A stretch of 64,000 nucleotides of DNA from an uncultured Lachnospiraceae bacterium (GTDB taxonomy: Bacteria > Bacillota > Clostridia > Lachnospirales > Lachnospiraceae). The DNA lies in NCBI GenBank assembly GCA_902762955.1, contig CACWQH010000006.1:1-64000 (forward strand), given 5' to 3'. Both the position numbers and the translations under genes were made by a program. Shown piece after piece: positions 54,691-63,472 of this stretch; within the stretch, counting starts at the first letter, position 1, and every line of letters begins with the position of its first letter. The notes below the pieces were generated by a model. That model saw only the letters and a program-made list of their open reading frames with translations, ran no database searches and was not told the DNA's origin.

Positions 54691-54894
54691 TTAATCTGAC
54701 CAGCTTATATCATTTATGGTTCCGCTTATAACCATATATACTGATGTGAATGAATCTATTCTAAGGTTACAGCCTCTTATAATCAGGTCTTTTTCTTTAC
54801 ATTTTACGGATAGCTGCTTGGAGGTGAAATTGTTAATACATTTGTAACCATCAATATGTACGGATTTGTTGCCATGTAATATAATCTGAGTCAT
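54691..54894 (-). CDS. yqfC: YqfC family sporulation protein
   Basis: A 67-residue protein related to YabP/YqfC: MTQIILHGNKSVHIDGYKC at the start, then IIRGCNLRIDSFTSVYMVIS. ATG 54894 is chosen because CGGAG is 6 nt upstream; an in-frame start at 54993 would run through the rpsU terminator. It is 4 bp ahead of yqfD. Confidence 0.85.
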   Translation of the reverse strand: MTQIILHGNKSVHIDGYKCINNFTSKQLSVKCKEKDLIIRGCNLRIDSFTSVYMVISGTINDISWSD

Positions 54895-54948
54895 ATAAAA
54901 CTCCGTTTTCTTACAATGTATGTAAAAGAATAAAAAAATATGAATAAA

Positions 54949-54972
54949 AAAGAGAGCCATTAAGCTCTCTTT
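54949..54972 (-). terminator. Terminator (or attenuator) after rpsU
   Basis: A 9-bp perfect stem (54949-54957 with 54964-54972) with a 6-nt loop, followed on the minus strand by a T-rich tract. It lies between rpsU and yqfC, so it should lower expression of yqfC-yqfD-phoH relative to rpsU. Confidence 0.8.
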
Positions 54973-54993
54973 ATATTGTGAATAAATAATCAA

Positions 54994-55173
54994 TTATTTA
55001 TTATATTTACGTTTTCTAGCAGCTTCTGATTTCTTCTTACGCTTTACGCTAGGCTTCTCGTAATGCTCTCTCTTACGAATCTCTTGCTGAATACCAGCCT
55101 TCTGACAATTTCTCTTGAATCTGCGAAGCGCGCTATCCAAAGTTTCGTTTTCTTTAACTATTACGTTTGACAT
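54994..55173 (-). CDS. rpsU: Ribosomal protein S21
   Basis: A 59-residue basic protein of the small subunit, near the Shine-Dalgarno-binding region of 16S rRNA. It reads [20 protein letters not shown] at the start, followed by [20 protein letters not shown] and ending AARKRKYNK, a complete S21. GGAGG with a further GAGGAT lies upstream of ATG 55173. It is driven by the promoter at 55259-55286 and followed by a hairpin. Confidence 0.97.
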   Translation of the reverse strand: MSNVIVKENETLDSALRRFKRNCQKAGIQQEIRKREHYEKPSVKRKKKSEAARKRKYNK

Positions 55174-55258
55174 TCTATCCTCAACCTCCCTCCAGTTGCA
55201 AAATATCTTATGTTTGTGCTAAACAACTGTTTGGGTACATCCAAATCGCACAGAGACT

Positions 55259-55286
55259 ATTATAACACATTATATCGATTCGTCAA
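55259..55286 (-). promoter_or_regulatory. Promoter of rpsU
   Basis: On the minus strand TTGACG (55281-55286) and TATAAT (55259-55264) are 16 bp apart, giving a ~78-nt leader before rpsU. Confidence 0.78.
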
Positions 55287-55316
55287 CCAAAAAATGAAAT
55301 ATATTGTAAAAAATTT

Positions 55317-56708
55317 CTAATTTTCAATGTTTTTTGGCGTAACAACAAACATATCGCCGTCTATACTATAATCCAGACTGCCCTTTGCTACTACAACTTC
55401 AATAACGTGATCCTTGGCAAAATTAATTCTGTTCCAATCATTTTCTGATAGAAAACTGTAATCTGATTGATGATTGTATGCTTCAAGAACAGGTATTACA
55501 CCAATTGTGGAATCGGTCCAATAAACATATGTTGGCTCAACCTTAACCTGAGTTACAGTATTTACAGACTTTCCATCCACAAATTCTTTTGTAAAGGTAA
55601 AATCGGTTATTATACCTAAATCCTTGTTAACACCATCATATCTCTGGCTGGATACAAAATTACCAAACGAATAAACCACCCATCCTGTTCTTGTGGTTCC
55701 GTCAGGGTTTTCGATGGTTCTTACATCGATAGGTTCTACTACATGAGGATGTCCGCCAAATATAACATCTGCTCCAGCTTCAAATAATCCGTCAACAACC
55801 ATTTCCTGCCAGGAATCCGGAACCTCTGTATATTCGGTTCCAAAATGGATCAAAGGACATACAAAATCAACTCCTGCTTCGTCCAGTTCCCGAACCTTTT
55901 GATACATTTCTTCCAGCTTGGCATTGTCATAATTATCTAAAGTATTTATGCAATACGGACTTTCGGAAGGAACAGGTAAACCGTTGGTTCCGTAGGTGTA
56001 AGCGACAAATCCAAAGGTAATGCCGTTTATCTCTATTATGCACTGTTTATCACATTCTTCCTGTGACTTAAATGTACCTGTATGAGGTATACCGATTGAG
56101 TCAAGATAATCTATCGTTGCATATATACCATCTTCCCAGGCATCAAGAGAATGATTGTTTGCTGTTTGCAAAAAATCAACTCCCGCATCCTGAAGATTGT
56201 TTGCCAATATTTCAGGTGAAGAAAACATAGGATAATCCGAATATCCAAGAACATCGTTTATTGCACCGTTATATCTACCCGGTAATGTGGTTTCCAGATT
56301 AGCTATTGTATAATCAGCATGTGAAAGATAGTCTTTAACATAAGTAAAGCTGTCAGACACATCAAAGGAATCGGTTGCAGGATCATAGCTTCTTTGTATC
56401 TGCCATGAGTGCATCATTACATCACCGACTACCGTCATTGTAACCTCGCGCTTTTGAGCAGGAATATCAATATCTGTTCTTTCTATCATCGGAGGCTTGC
56501 TAATATTGATAGTATAATCAAGAGGCTTAGGAGCTGTTATATGACCTGCAAGCTTTATTGCACCCCATACTATACCAACGATAACCATAAGAAATACAGT
56601 CATAATCATGGCAATCTGTATCTTTCTTACTCTTCTTTTACGTTGGTTTATTAATCTTCTTTGCTCTTTTAATTCATTGATTCTCTTTTGCTTTTCTTCG
56701 TTTGTCAT
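55317..56708 (-). CDS. CapA family membrane-anchored metallophosphatase-like protein
   Basis: A 463-residue protein with an N-terminal basic stretch, a membrane helix (~31-52) and a CapA-type domain outside: VVGDVMMHSWQ, ANLETTLPGR, NNHSLDAWEDG, GGHPHVVEPIDV and VYSFGNFVSS contain the metal-binding Asp, Asn and His residues. CapA/PgsA family members serve in poly-gamma-glutamate and related polymer export, but no capB/capC genes are nearby, so the role is open. It follows alaS by 12 bp. Confidence 0.9.
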   Translation of the reverse strand: MTNEEKQKRINELKEQRRLINQRKRRVRKIQIAMIMTVFLMVIVGIVWGAIKLAGHITAPKPLDYTINISKPPMIERTDIDIPAQKREVTMTVVGDVMMHSWQIQRSYDPATDSFDVSDSFTYVKDYLSHADYTIANLETTLPGRYNGAINDVLGYSDYPMFSSPEILANNLQDAGVDFLQTANNHSLDAWEDGIYATIDYLDSIGIPHTGTFKSQEECDKQCIIEINGITFGFVAYTYGTNGLPVPSESPYCINTLDNYDNAKLEEMYQKVRELDEAGVDFVCPLIHFGTEYTEVPDSWQEMVVDGLFEAGADVIFGGHPHVVEPIDVRTIENPDGTTRTGWVVYSFGNFVSSQRYDGVNKDLGIITDFTFTKEFVDGKSVNTVTQVKVEPTYVYWTDSTIGVIPVLEAYNHQSDYSFLSENDWNRINFAKDHVIEVVVAKGSLDYSIDGDMFVVTPKNIEN

Positions 56709-56720
56709 CCGTTTTTCCTC

Positions 56721-59375
56721 TTATGAAAGCTGTGCTTTTGCTTCTTCAACGCCGGCACACAATGCTTCCTTGATACCGGCAGGATTCTTTCCACCTGCCT
56801 GTGCCATATTAGGACGACCACCACCGCCGCCACCAACAAATCCGGCAATCTTTTTAATTATATTTCCGGCATGTGCTCCGTTTTTAACGGCATCATCTGT
56901 AGCCATAACAATAAGGTTAACCTTTCCTGCTGCTTCAGATGCAAGAATTACGACACCTGAACCAATCTTAACCTTCATATCATCTCCAAGATTTCTAAGA
57001 GCATTCATATCAATATCCTTAACATCAACAGGCAATATCTTAAATGAACCATGTTCAACAACATTACCCATTACGTCCTTTGCAGAATCCTTGGCAAGCT
57101 TATCTTTAAGCTTTTGATTTTCAGATTGAAGGGCTTTGATTTCAGACAAAAGTGAGTCAATCTTATCAGCAAGCTTGGATGGCTCGGTTTTTGCTTTAAT
57201 TGAAGCATTATTTAATTCATCTTCTATAGTCTTATAATAATCAAATGCACCTTTAGATGTAAGAGCTTCAATACGTCTTACACCGGCTGCAACTCCGGCT
57301 TCAGAGATAATCTTAAAGGTGTTGATTACGCCTGTACTTGGTACATGAGTACCACCACAAAGCTCCTTTGAGAAATCTCCGATGCTTACTACTCGTACAG
57401 ATTCTCCGTACTTTTCACCAAAAAGAGCCATGGCACCGGTCTTTTTAGCATCTTCAAGACTCATAATATCCGTAGTAACTGCTGTATCTTTTTCTATTTC
57501 AGAATTAACTATCTCTTCTACTTTAGCAATTTCTTCTCTTGTCATAGGCTTATTGTAGGTAAAGTCAAAACGAAGTCTGTCCATAGCAACATATGAACCT
57601 GCCTGCTCAACCTGAGGACCGAGAACAATTTTAAGAGCCTTCTGTAAAAGGTGTGTTGCAGAGTGATTTTTACATGTAAGTGCTCTCTGATTGGCATCAA
57701 CATTAAGCTTGACTTCATCACCAAGCTTTATACTTCCTTTGCTCACATAACCGATATGCGCAGTTTTACCGCCGACAACCTTGATTGTATCCTGAACGAT
57801 GAATTCACCGTCTGCAGAGGTTATGATACCTGAATCTCCGCACTGACCACCCATTGTAGCATAAAATGGAGTTCCGGCAACGAAAATCGAACCGTTCTCA
57901 CCCTCGCGAAGTTCTTTGACAACTTCTTTATCAGTAGTCAAAGCATTGACCTTTGATTTATGGGTAAGATTATCATAGCCTACAAAAAGATTGTCCAATG
58001 TAAGAGGAATCTGTTCATATACTGTTGCGTCAGCACCCATATAGTTGGTTGTCTTTCTTGCATTTCTGGCTTTTACTCTTTGTTCGTCCATACATGAATT
58101 AAAGCCGTTTTCATCAACCTCAATTCCTGCTTCTTCAAGAATTTCTTTAGTTAAATCAAGAGGGAATCCGTAAGTATCATAAAGCTTAAAGGCTCTCTCA
58201 CCGGATAAGCTTTTACCATCGGAATTTTTAATCTCATCTATATATCCGTTTAAGATTGAAAGTCCCTGGTCTATGGTTTTATTGAAGTTTTCTTCCTCGG
58301 TATTTAATATTGAGAATATATGCTCTTTCTTTTCTTCAAGCTCAGGATATGCATCTCTTGAGCACTCGATAACAGTCTTTGAAAGCTCTGCCAAAAAACT
58401 GCCCTTTATACCGAGTAAACGACCATGTCTTGCAGCACGACGAAGTAATCTTCTTAAGACATAACCACGTCCCTCGTTTGACGGAAGGATGCCGTCAGAG
58501 GTCATAAATGTAACTGAACGAATATGGTCAGTTATAAGTCTTATGGATATATCATTTTTCTCATTTTCCTTATAGGTTACGTGAGCCATCTCACATACCT
58601 TATCTCTAAGAGCTTTGATTGTATCAACATCAAATATGGAGTCAACATCCTGAACTACAACTGCAAGACGCTCAAGTCCCATACCCGTATCGATATTCTT
58701 ATTTTCAAGTAATGTATAATTACCCTTTCCGTCATTTTCAAACTGGGTAAATACGTTGTTCCAGACTTCCATATATCTGTCACAATCGCAGCCTACCTTA
58801 CAATCAGGCTTACCACATCCGTATCTTTCGCCACGATCATAGTAAATTTCAGAGCATGGACCACAAGGACCTGCACCGTGCTCCCAGAAGTTATCCTCCT
58901 TACCGAATTTGTAAATTCTGTCGGCAGGGATACCAACCTCTTTATTCCAAATATTAAATGCTTCATCATCATCAAGATAAACAGACGGATATAATCTGTC
59001 AGCATCAAGACCAACTACTTCAGTTAAAAATTCCCAGCTCCAGGCGATAGCCTCATGCTTAAAATAATCACCAAAGGAGAAATTACCAAGCATTTCAAAG
59101 AAGGTACCATGTCTTGCGGTTTTACCTACATTTTCAATATCACCGGTTCTGATACATTTCTGACATGTAGTAACTCTTCTTCTAGGCGGGATTTCCTGAC
59201 CTGTAAAATATGGCTTAAGCGGTGCCATACCGGCATTGATAAGCAGCAAGCTGTTATCATTATGTGGAATCAATGAAAAGCTCTTCATCTTAAGATGACC
59301 TTTGCTTTCAAAAAAATCCAGATACATTGATCTTAATTCATTTACTCCGTACTTTTTCACGATTATATCCTCCAA
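56721..59375 (-). CDS. alaS: Alanyl-tRNA synthetase
   Basis: An 884-residue class II synthetase, full length. The catalytic domain (motif 1 region MAPLKPYFTGQEIPPRRR), the tRNA-recognition domain, the editing domain with HSATHLLQKAL and CGGTHVPSTG metal ligands, and the C-terminal glycine-rich domain (IAGFVGGGGGGRPNMAQAGG) are all visible. No T-box leader is visible directly upstream, where a small membrane-protein gene ends 2 bp away, so it is part of a larger message. Confidence 0.98.
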   Translation of the reverse strand: MEDIIVKKYGVNELRSMYLDFFESKGHLKMKSFSLIPHNDNSLLLINAGMAPLKPYFTGQEIPPRRRVTTCQKCIRTGDIENVGKTARHGTFFEMLGNFSFGDYFKHEAIAWSWEFLTEVVGLDADRLYPSVYLDDDEAFNIWNKEVGIPADRIYKFGKEDNFWEHGAGPCGPCSEIYYDRGERYGCGKPDCKVGCDCDRYMEVWNNVFTQFENDGKGNYTLLENKNIDTGMGLERLAVVVQDVDSIFDVDTIKALRDKVCEMAHVTYKENEKNDISIRLITDHIRSVTFMTSDGILPSNEGRGYVLRRLLRRAARHGRLLGIKGSFLAELSKTVIECSRDAYPELEEKKEHIFSILNTEEENFNKTIDQGLSILNGYIDEIKNSDGKSLSGERAFKLYDTYGFPLDLTKEILEEAGIEVDENGFNSCMDEQRVKARNARKTTNYMGADATVYEQIPLTLDNLFVGYDNLTHKSKVNALTTDKEVVKELREGENGSIFVAGTPFYATMGGQCGDSGIITSADGEFIVQDTIKVVGGKTAHIGYVSKGSIKLGDEVKLNVDANQRALTCKNHSATHLLQKALKIVLGPQVEQAGSYVAMDRLRFDFTYNKPMTREEIAKVEEIVNSEIEKDTAVTTDIMSLEDAKKTGAMALFGEKYGESVRVVSIGDFSKELCGGTHVPSTGVINTFKIISEAGVAAGVRRIEALTSKGAFDYYKTIEDELNNASIKAKTEPSKLADKIDSLLSEIKALQSENQKLKDKLAKDSAKDVMGNVVEHGSFKILPVDVKDIDMNALRNLGDDMKVKIGSGVVILASEAAGKVNLIVMATDDAVKNGAHAGNIIKKIAGFVGGGGGGRPNMAQAGGKNPAGIKEALCAGVEEAKAQLS

Positions 59376-59377
59376 GC

Positions 59378-59527
59378 TTATTCGTTACTGCCGTTTTCAG
59401 CAGTCTCGATTTTTTCATCTTTTCTTTTTCTTAATACCTTGCCAACCTGTATACCTAAAAACGCGCATACAATCATGGCAACAAATTTGATTAAATAGCT
59501 TACTATCTCTGTTAATAAAGCACTCAT
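59378..59527 (-). CDS. Small single-helix membrane protein
   Basis: A 49-residue protein: MSALLTEIVSYLIKFVAMIV then CAFLGIQVGKVLRKRKDEK and a Glu/Asn-rich end. One membrane helix (~8-28) is followed by a basic stretch and a charged tail. CGGAGG lies 7 nt before ATG 59527, and the stop is 2 bp from the alaS start, so it is translationally linked to alaS. Function is unknown; comparable small proteins occur widely in Lachnospiraceae. Confidence 0.72.
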   Translation of the reverse strand: MSALLTEIVSYLIKFVAMIVCAFLGIQVGKVLRKRKDEKIETAENGSNE

Positions 59528-59542
59528 ATACATACCTCCGTA

Positions 59543-60805
59543 TTATCTTCTATCAGCAAGTTCCTTTATTACCTCATTCCATGATACTCCACGTTCAACC
59601 ATAAGCACCATAAGATGATATAAGAAATCTGCTATCTCATACTTTATCTCTTCAGGATCGGGATTTTTTGCAGCTATAATTATCTCGGCAGCTTCCTCTC
59701 CGACCTTTTTCAGTATCTTATCTATGCCCTTATCAAAAAGATAATTTGTATAAGAGCCATCCTTTGGATTAGCCTTTCTATCCTCGATTATTGCATATTC
59801 TTCAAGGAAAACCTTTAATGGATTGGTATCATCATATTCCTTTTTAACCAAATCCTTAAAGAAGCAGGTTCTGCTTCCTGTATGACAGGCAGCTCCAATC
59901 TGTGAAACCTTGGCAAGTATCGTATCATTATCACAATCTATTGTAAGTTGTTTGACAAATTGGAAATGCCCGCTTGTCTCGCCTTTGGTCCAAAGCTCAT
60001 TTCTGCTGCGGCTAAAATATGTCATCCTTCCTGTTTCGATGGTTTTATTGAAGGATTCTTCGTTCATATAAGCCATCATTAAAACCTCAGAGGTTTTATA
60101 ATGTTGAACAATAACAGGTATAAGACCTTCTGAATTAAGCTTAAATTCTGAAAAATCAAGTGAACTTTCAAATAAATTCACAGGAATATTTTTTGCTTTG
60201 CAGGCCTGCTTAATCTCCATAACATCATGCTGCTTCAGGTTATACAGACTTATTGTTTCTGCATTTGTTGCCTCAAGCATATCAGCTATCTCGGATGGTA
60301 CTGTCGAGTAAGTGGATGCAACTATAGGAAGTCCGACTTCTTTTCTGATCTTTTTAACAAGCTCTATATAGTTATCAACCTTATTGTTATGTATAAGTAA
60401 AAGCTCACCTGCACCTGCTCTTTTTAAGGTTTTACCATATTCTACAGGATTCTCACATTCTGAAAGATCAATGGTTACAATTATTCGTTCAGAACCGAAT
60501 CTGTCAGAGGCTTCTTTAACTATGTCTATGTTCTCCAACGGAGCTGTCTTCATACATACCTTTGAAGCTCCGGCATATAAAAGCTTTTTTATATCCTCAA
60601 GCCTTCTGACTCCCCCGCAGGCTATAAGAGGAATGTCTAACTGCCTTGTGATTTCTTTTATGGTTGCAATATTTTTATCAATGTCTTCTCTTGCACATGA
60701 GCTGTCGAAAAACGCTATTTCATCTGCTCCGGTATCATTATAAAATAATGCTTCCTCTATAGGATTTTCAAGTGAAAGACAAGGTATTATCTTTTTGTAT
60801 CCCAT
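59543..60805 (-). CDS. hisIE: HisF-like / HisI / HisE fusion, N-terminal part degenerate
   Basis: A 420-residue fusion. Residues 1-~210 resemble a HisF/HisA barrel ([32 protein letters not shown]) but are shortened, and the catalytic Asp11 of HisF is Ser11 here; only the later Asp (VTIDLSE) remains. Residues ~226-318 are phosphoribosyl-AMP cyclohydrolase ([24 protein letters not shown]). Residues ~350-415 are phosphoribosyl-ATP pyrophosphatase ([26 protein letters not shown]). It therefore covers steps 2 and 3 of histidine synthesis, with a barrel that is probably structural or regulatory. A true HisF must be encoded elsewhere. Confidence 0.9.
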   Translation of the reverse strand: MGYKKIIPCLSLENPIEEALFYNDTGADEIAFFDSSCAREDIDKNIATIKEITRQLDIPLIACGGVRRLEDIKKLLYAGASKVCMKTAPLENIDIVKEASDRFGSERIIVTIDLSECENPVEYGKTLKRAGAGELLLIHNNKVDNYIELVKKIRKEVGLPIVASTYSTVPSEIADMLEATNAETISLYNLKQHDVMEIKQACKAKNIPVNLFESSLDFSEFKLNSEGLIPVIVQHYKTSEVLMMAYMNEESFNKTIETGRMTYFSRSRNELWTKGETSGHFQFVKQLTIDCDNDTILAKVSQIGAACHTGSRTCFFKDLVKKEYDDTNPLKVFLEEYAIIEDRKANPKDGSYTNYLFDKGIDKILKKVGEEAAEIIIAAKNPDPEEIKYEIADFLYHLMVLMVERGVSWNEVIKELADRR

Positions 60806-60820
60806 TTTATTCCTCCTCTA

Positions 60821-61414
60821 TTATAAGCTTCCCTTTGTAGAAAGTATCTTACCGTCTAATCTATCGTTATATCCGGTTGCAATATCGAGCGCTTTTGCAA
60901 AAGCCTTAAATGCAGCTTCGATTAAATGATGATTATTTTCTCCGGATATTTGCTTAATATGTATATTCATGCCGGCACTATATGAAACTGCATAGAAAAA
61001 TTCCTTAACCATTTCAGTATCCATATATCCGACTCTGTCGGTAGTGAAAGTCATATCAAAGCTAAGATACGGTCTTCCTGACAGATCAACCGCACAAAGA
61101 ACCAAAGCATCGTCCATAGGAAGAATAAATGAACCAAATCTTTCGATGCCTTCCTTGTCACCAAGTGCTTTAGCTATAGCCTGTCCAAGAACAATACCGG
61201 TGTCCTCGATTGTGTGGTGACAGTCAACCATAATATCGCCTATGGCTTTAACGTCAAGGTTAAAAAATCCGTGTCTTGCAAAGCTGTTCAACATATGGTC
61301 GAAAAAGCCTATGCCTGTATCAATTTCAGCATTGCCCATACCATCAATATCAAGTGTGAGCTTGATATCTGTCTCACTGGTTTTTCTTTCGATTGTGGCT
61401 GTTCTTTCTGACAT
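60821..61414 (-). CDS. hisB: Imidazoleglycerol-phosphate dehydratase
   Basis: A 197-residue manganese enzyme catalysing step 6 of histidine synthesis. ATG 61414 has GGAG 8 nt upstream; GTG 61423 is less likely. Metal-site motifs are FFDHMLNSFARHG, DCHHTIEDTGI and NNHHLIEAAFKAFA. It is the single-domain bacterial form, without the phosphatase domain of enterobacterial HisB. Confidence 0.96.
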   Translation of the reverse strand: MSERTATIERKTSETDIKLTLDIDGMGNAEIDTGIGFFDHMLNSFARHGFFNLDVKAIGDIMVDCHHTIEDTGIVLGQAIAKALGDKEGIERFGSFILPMDDALVLCAVDLSGRPYLSFDMTFTTDRVGYMDTEMVKEFFYAVSYSAGMNIHIKQISGENNHHLIEAAFKAFAKALDIATGYNDRLDGKILSTKGSL

Positions 61415-61485
61415 AAAAATCACTCCCTGATATTTTTTATTATTGTTAAAAGTCCTATTATTTCAACTGAAAAATCAGATATAAT

Positions 61486-61514
61486 ATTATAACACTTATT
61501 ACATATTTATTCAA
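61486..61514 (-). promoter_or_regulatory. Internal promoter before hisB
   Basis: On the minus strand TTGAAT (61509-61514) and TATAAT (61486-61491) are 17 bp apart. The -35 overlaps the hisD stop codon. It may support hisB-hisIE-alaS-capA expression independent of the upstream his genes. Confidence 0.6.
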
Positions 61515-62796
61515 ATCTTACTCTTATCGAGTTTGCATGGGCTGTGAGCTTCTCAGACTCCGCAAATGCGATAATATCCTTTGAAACAGGCTCTAAGGCC
61601 TCTCTTGAATAATATATAATGCTTGATTTTTTGATAAAATCATCTACACTGAGCGGTGAGAAAAACTTTGCCGTACCATTTGTAGGAAGTACATGATTAG
61701 GACCTGCAAAATAATCTCCCAAAGGTTCAGATGAGTATTCTCCGAGAAATATGGCACCGGCATTCTTTATCTTTGTCATGGTTTCAAAAGGATTAGCGGT
61801 AACAATTTCAAGATGCTCGCTTGCAATTTCATTTACGGTATCAATAGCATCCTGCATATTATCGGCAACCAGTATATATCCGTAGTTATCAACAGACTTC
61901 CTGATTATATCTTTTCTGGAAAGAACACTTATAAATTTTTCTGTTTCTTCAGATACCTTTTGTGCAAGGTCTAAAGAAGTTGTAACAAGGATTGATGATG
62001 CCATCTCATCATGCTCTGCCTGAGATAAAAGGTCAGCTGCAACATATCTTGGATTGGCAGTCTCATCTGCCAAAACCATTACCTCACTCGGGCCGGCAAC
62101 AGAATCTATGCTTACATGACCGAATACCATTCTCTTGGCAAGTGCCACAAAGATATTGCCCGGACCAACAATTTTGTCAACCTTAGGGATACTTTCAGTT
62201 CCATAAGCTAAAGCTGCTATAGCCTGTGCGCCTCCGGCTTTAAAAATGGTGTCAACGCCTGCTTCATTTGCAGCAACAAGGGTCATATCATAAACCTTAC
62301 CCTCTGCATCACATGGAGTTGTCATGATGATTTCATTTACTCCTGCAACCTTGGCAGGGATAACATTCATAAGAACAGAGGATGGATAAACGGCCTTTCC
62401 TCCCGGAACATATACACCGACTCTTTCAAGCGGAGTAACCTTCTGACCAAGCATAATTCCCTTATCTTCAGAATCAAACCAGCTGTATTGCTTTTGCTTT
62501 TCATGATAGGTTCTTATGTTATATATTGCCTTTCTTATAACCTCTATAAGCTCGTTATCGACTCTTGTATAAGCATCTTTAATCTCTTCTTTGGATACTT
62601 TTATATTTGATGCATCAATTTTGGCTTTATCAAACTTTTCAGTGTATTTAAACAAAGCCTCATCTTTATTTATATGTATATCTTCTACTATGTCCTTAAC
62701 TATGGCTTCATAATCGCCGTAATTGTCAGGACTTCTTTTTAACAGATTATTTAATATATCTTTCTTTGTTTCATCTGTAAGCTTTACTATTCTCAT
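61507..62796 (-). CDS. hisD: Histidinol dehydrogenase
   Basis: A 429-residue zinc enzyme performing the last two oxidations of histidine synthesis. Family segments are YVPGGKAVYPSSVLMN, VDKIVGPGNIFVALAKR, DSVAGPSEVMVLAD, LLSQAEHDEMASS (metal and catalytic His region) and LPTNGTAKFFSPLS. Its start overlaps the hisG stop by one base, indicating translational coupling. Confidence 0.97.
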   Translation of the reverse strand: MRIVKLTDETKKDILNNLLKRSPDNYGDYEAIVKDIVEDIHINKDEALFKYTEKFDKAKIDASNIKVSKEEIKDAYTRVDNELIEVIRKAIYNIRTYHEKQKQYSWFDSEDKGIMLGQKVTPLERVGVYVPGGKAVYPSSVLMNVIPAKVAGVNEIIMTTPCDAEGKVYDMTLVAANEAGVDTIFKAGGAQAIAALAYGTESIPKVDKIVGPGNIFVALAKRMVFGHVSIDSVAGPSEVMVLADETANPRYVAADLLSQAEHDEMASSILVTTSLDLAQKVSEETEKFISVLSRKDIIRKSVDNYGYILVADNMQDAIDTVNEIASEHLEIVTANPFETMTKIKNAGAIFLGEYSSEPLGDYFAGPNHVLPTNGTAKFFSPLSVDDFIKKSSIIYYSREALEPVSKDIIAFAESEKLTAHANSIRVRFE

Positions 62797-63443
62797 TATT
62801 CCTGCCTCCCAATAAGCTTATTTAACTCGTTTAGTATATTTCTTATACGTTCATGTTCCATCTTGAGACTTACCTGATTTACAACAACTCTTGCAGATAA
62901 AGGACAAATCTCTTCAAGAACCTCAAGACCGTTTTCCTTAAGCGTTGAACCGGTTTCAACTATATCGACTATAACCTCGGATAAATCTACAATCGGAGCA
63001 AGCTCTACGGAACCGTTAAGCTTTATTATTTCCACTGTCTGGTTTTTCTTGTTTTGGAAATAATCCTTGGCGATATTAGGATATTTGCTTGCAACACGGA
63101 TTATCTCGTTTTTGCTTAAAAGTTCTTTGGCAGATGCTGGTCCGCAGACACACATACGGCATTTTCCAAAACCAAGATCCATAACTTCATACAGATTTCT
63201 TCCTTCTTCAAGTATGGTATCCTTTCCCACTACTCCCACATCGGCAGCTCCGTACTCAACATAAGTAGGTACATCAGATGCTTTTGCAAGGAAAAATTTA
63301 ATCATATGTTCTTCATTTGTAAATATAAGCTTTCTTGTGTCCGGATCCTTTACCTCTTCACAGGTTATACCCATCTGTTCAAAAAGCTCTAAAGTCTTTT
63401 TTGCAAGTCTGCCCTTGGCAAGAGCAAAGGTTAAATATCTCAT
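62796..63443 (-). CDS. hisG: ATP phosphoribosyltransferase, short form
   Basis: A 215-residue catalytic subunit of the first step of histidine synthesis. It has the family start [33 protein letters not shown] and [17 protein letters not shown]. The short form lacks the C-terminal regulatory domain and needs HisZ, whose gene lies directly upstream. Confidence 0.96.
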   Translation of the reverse strand: MRYLTFALAKGRLAKKTLELFEQMGITCEEVKDPDTRKLIFTNEEHMIKFFLAKASDVPTYVEYGAADVGVVGKDTILEEGRNLYEVMDLGFGKCRMCVCGPASAKELLSKNEIIRVASKYPNIAKDYFQNKKNQTVEIIKLNGSVELAPIVDLSEVIVDIVETGSTLKENGLEVLEEICPLSARVVVNQVSLKMEHERIRNILNELNKLIGRQE

Positions 63444-63472
63444 AATTCTATCCTCATTCTATATCAGCTTAA

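Noticed and set aside
59376..59542. T-box leader for alaS
   Set aside because: The interval is filled by a small protein gene; no T-box motif or terminator/antiterminator pair was seen.
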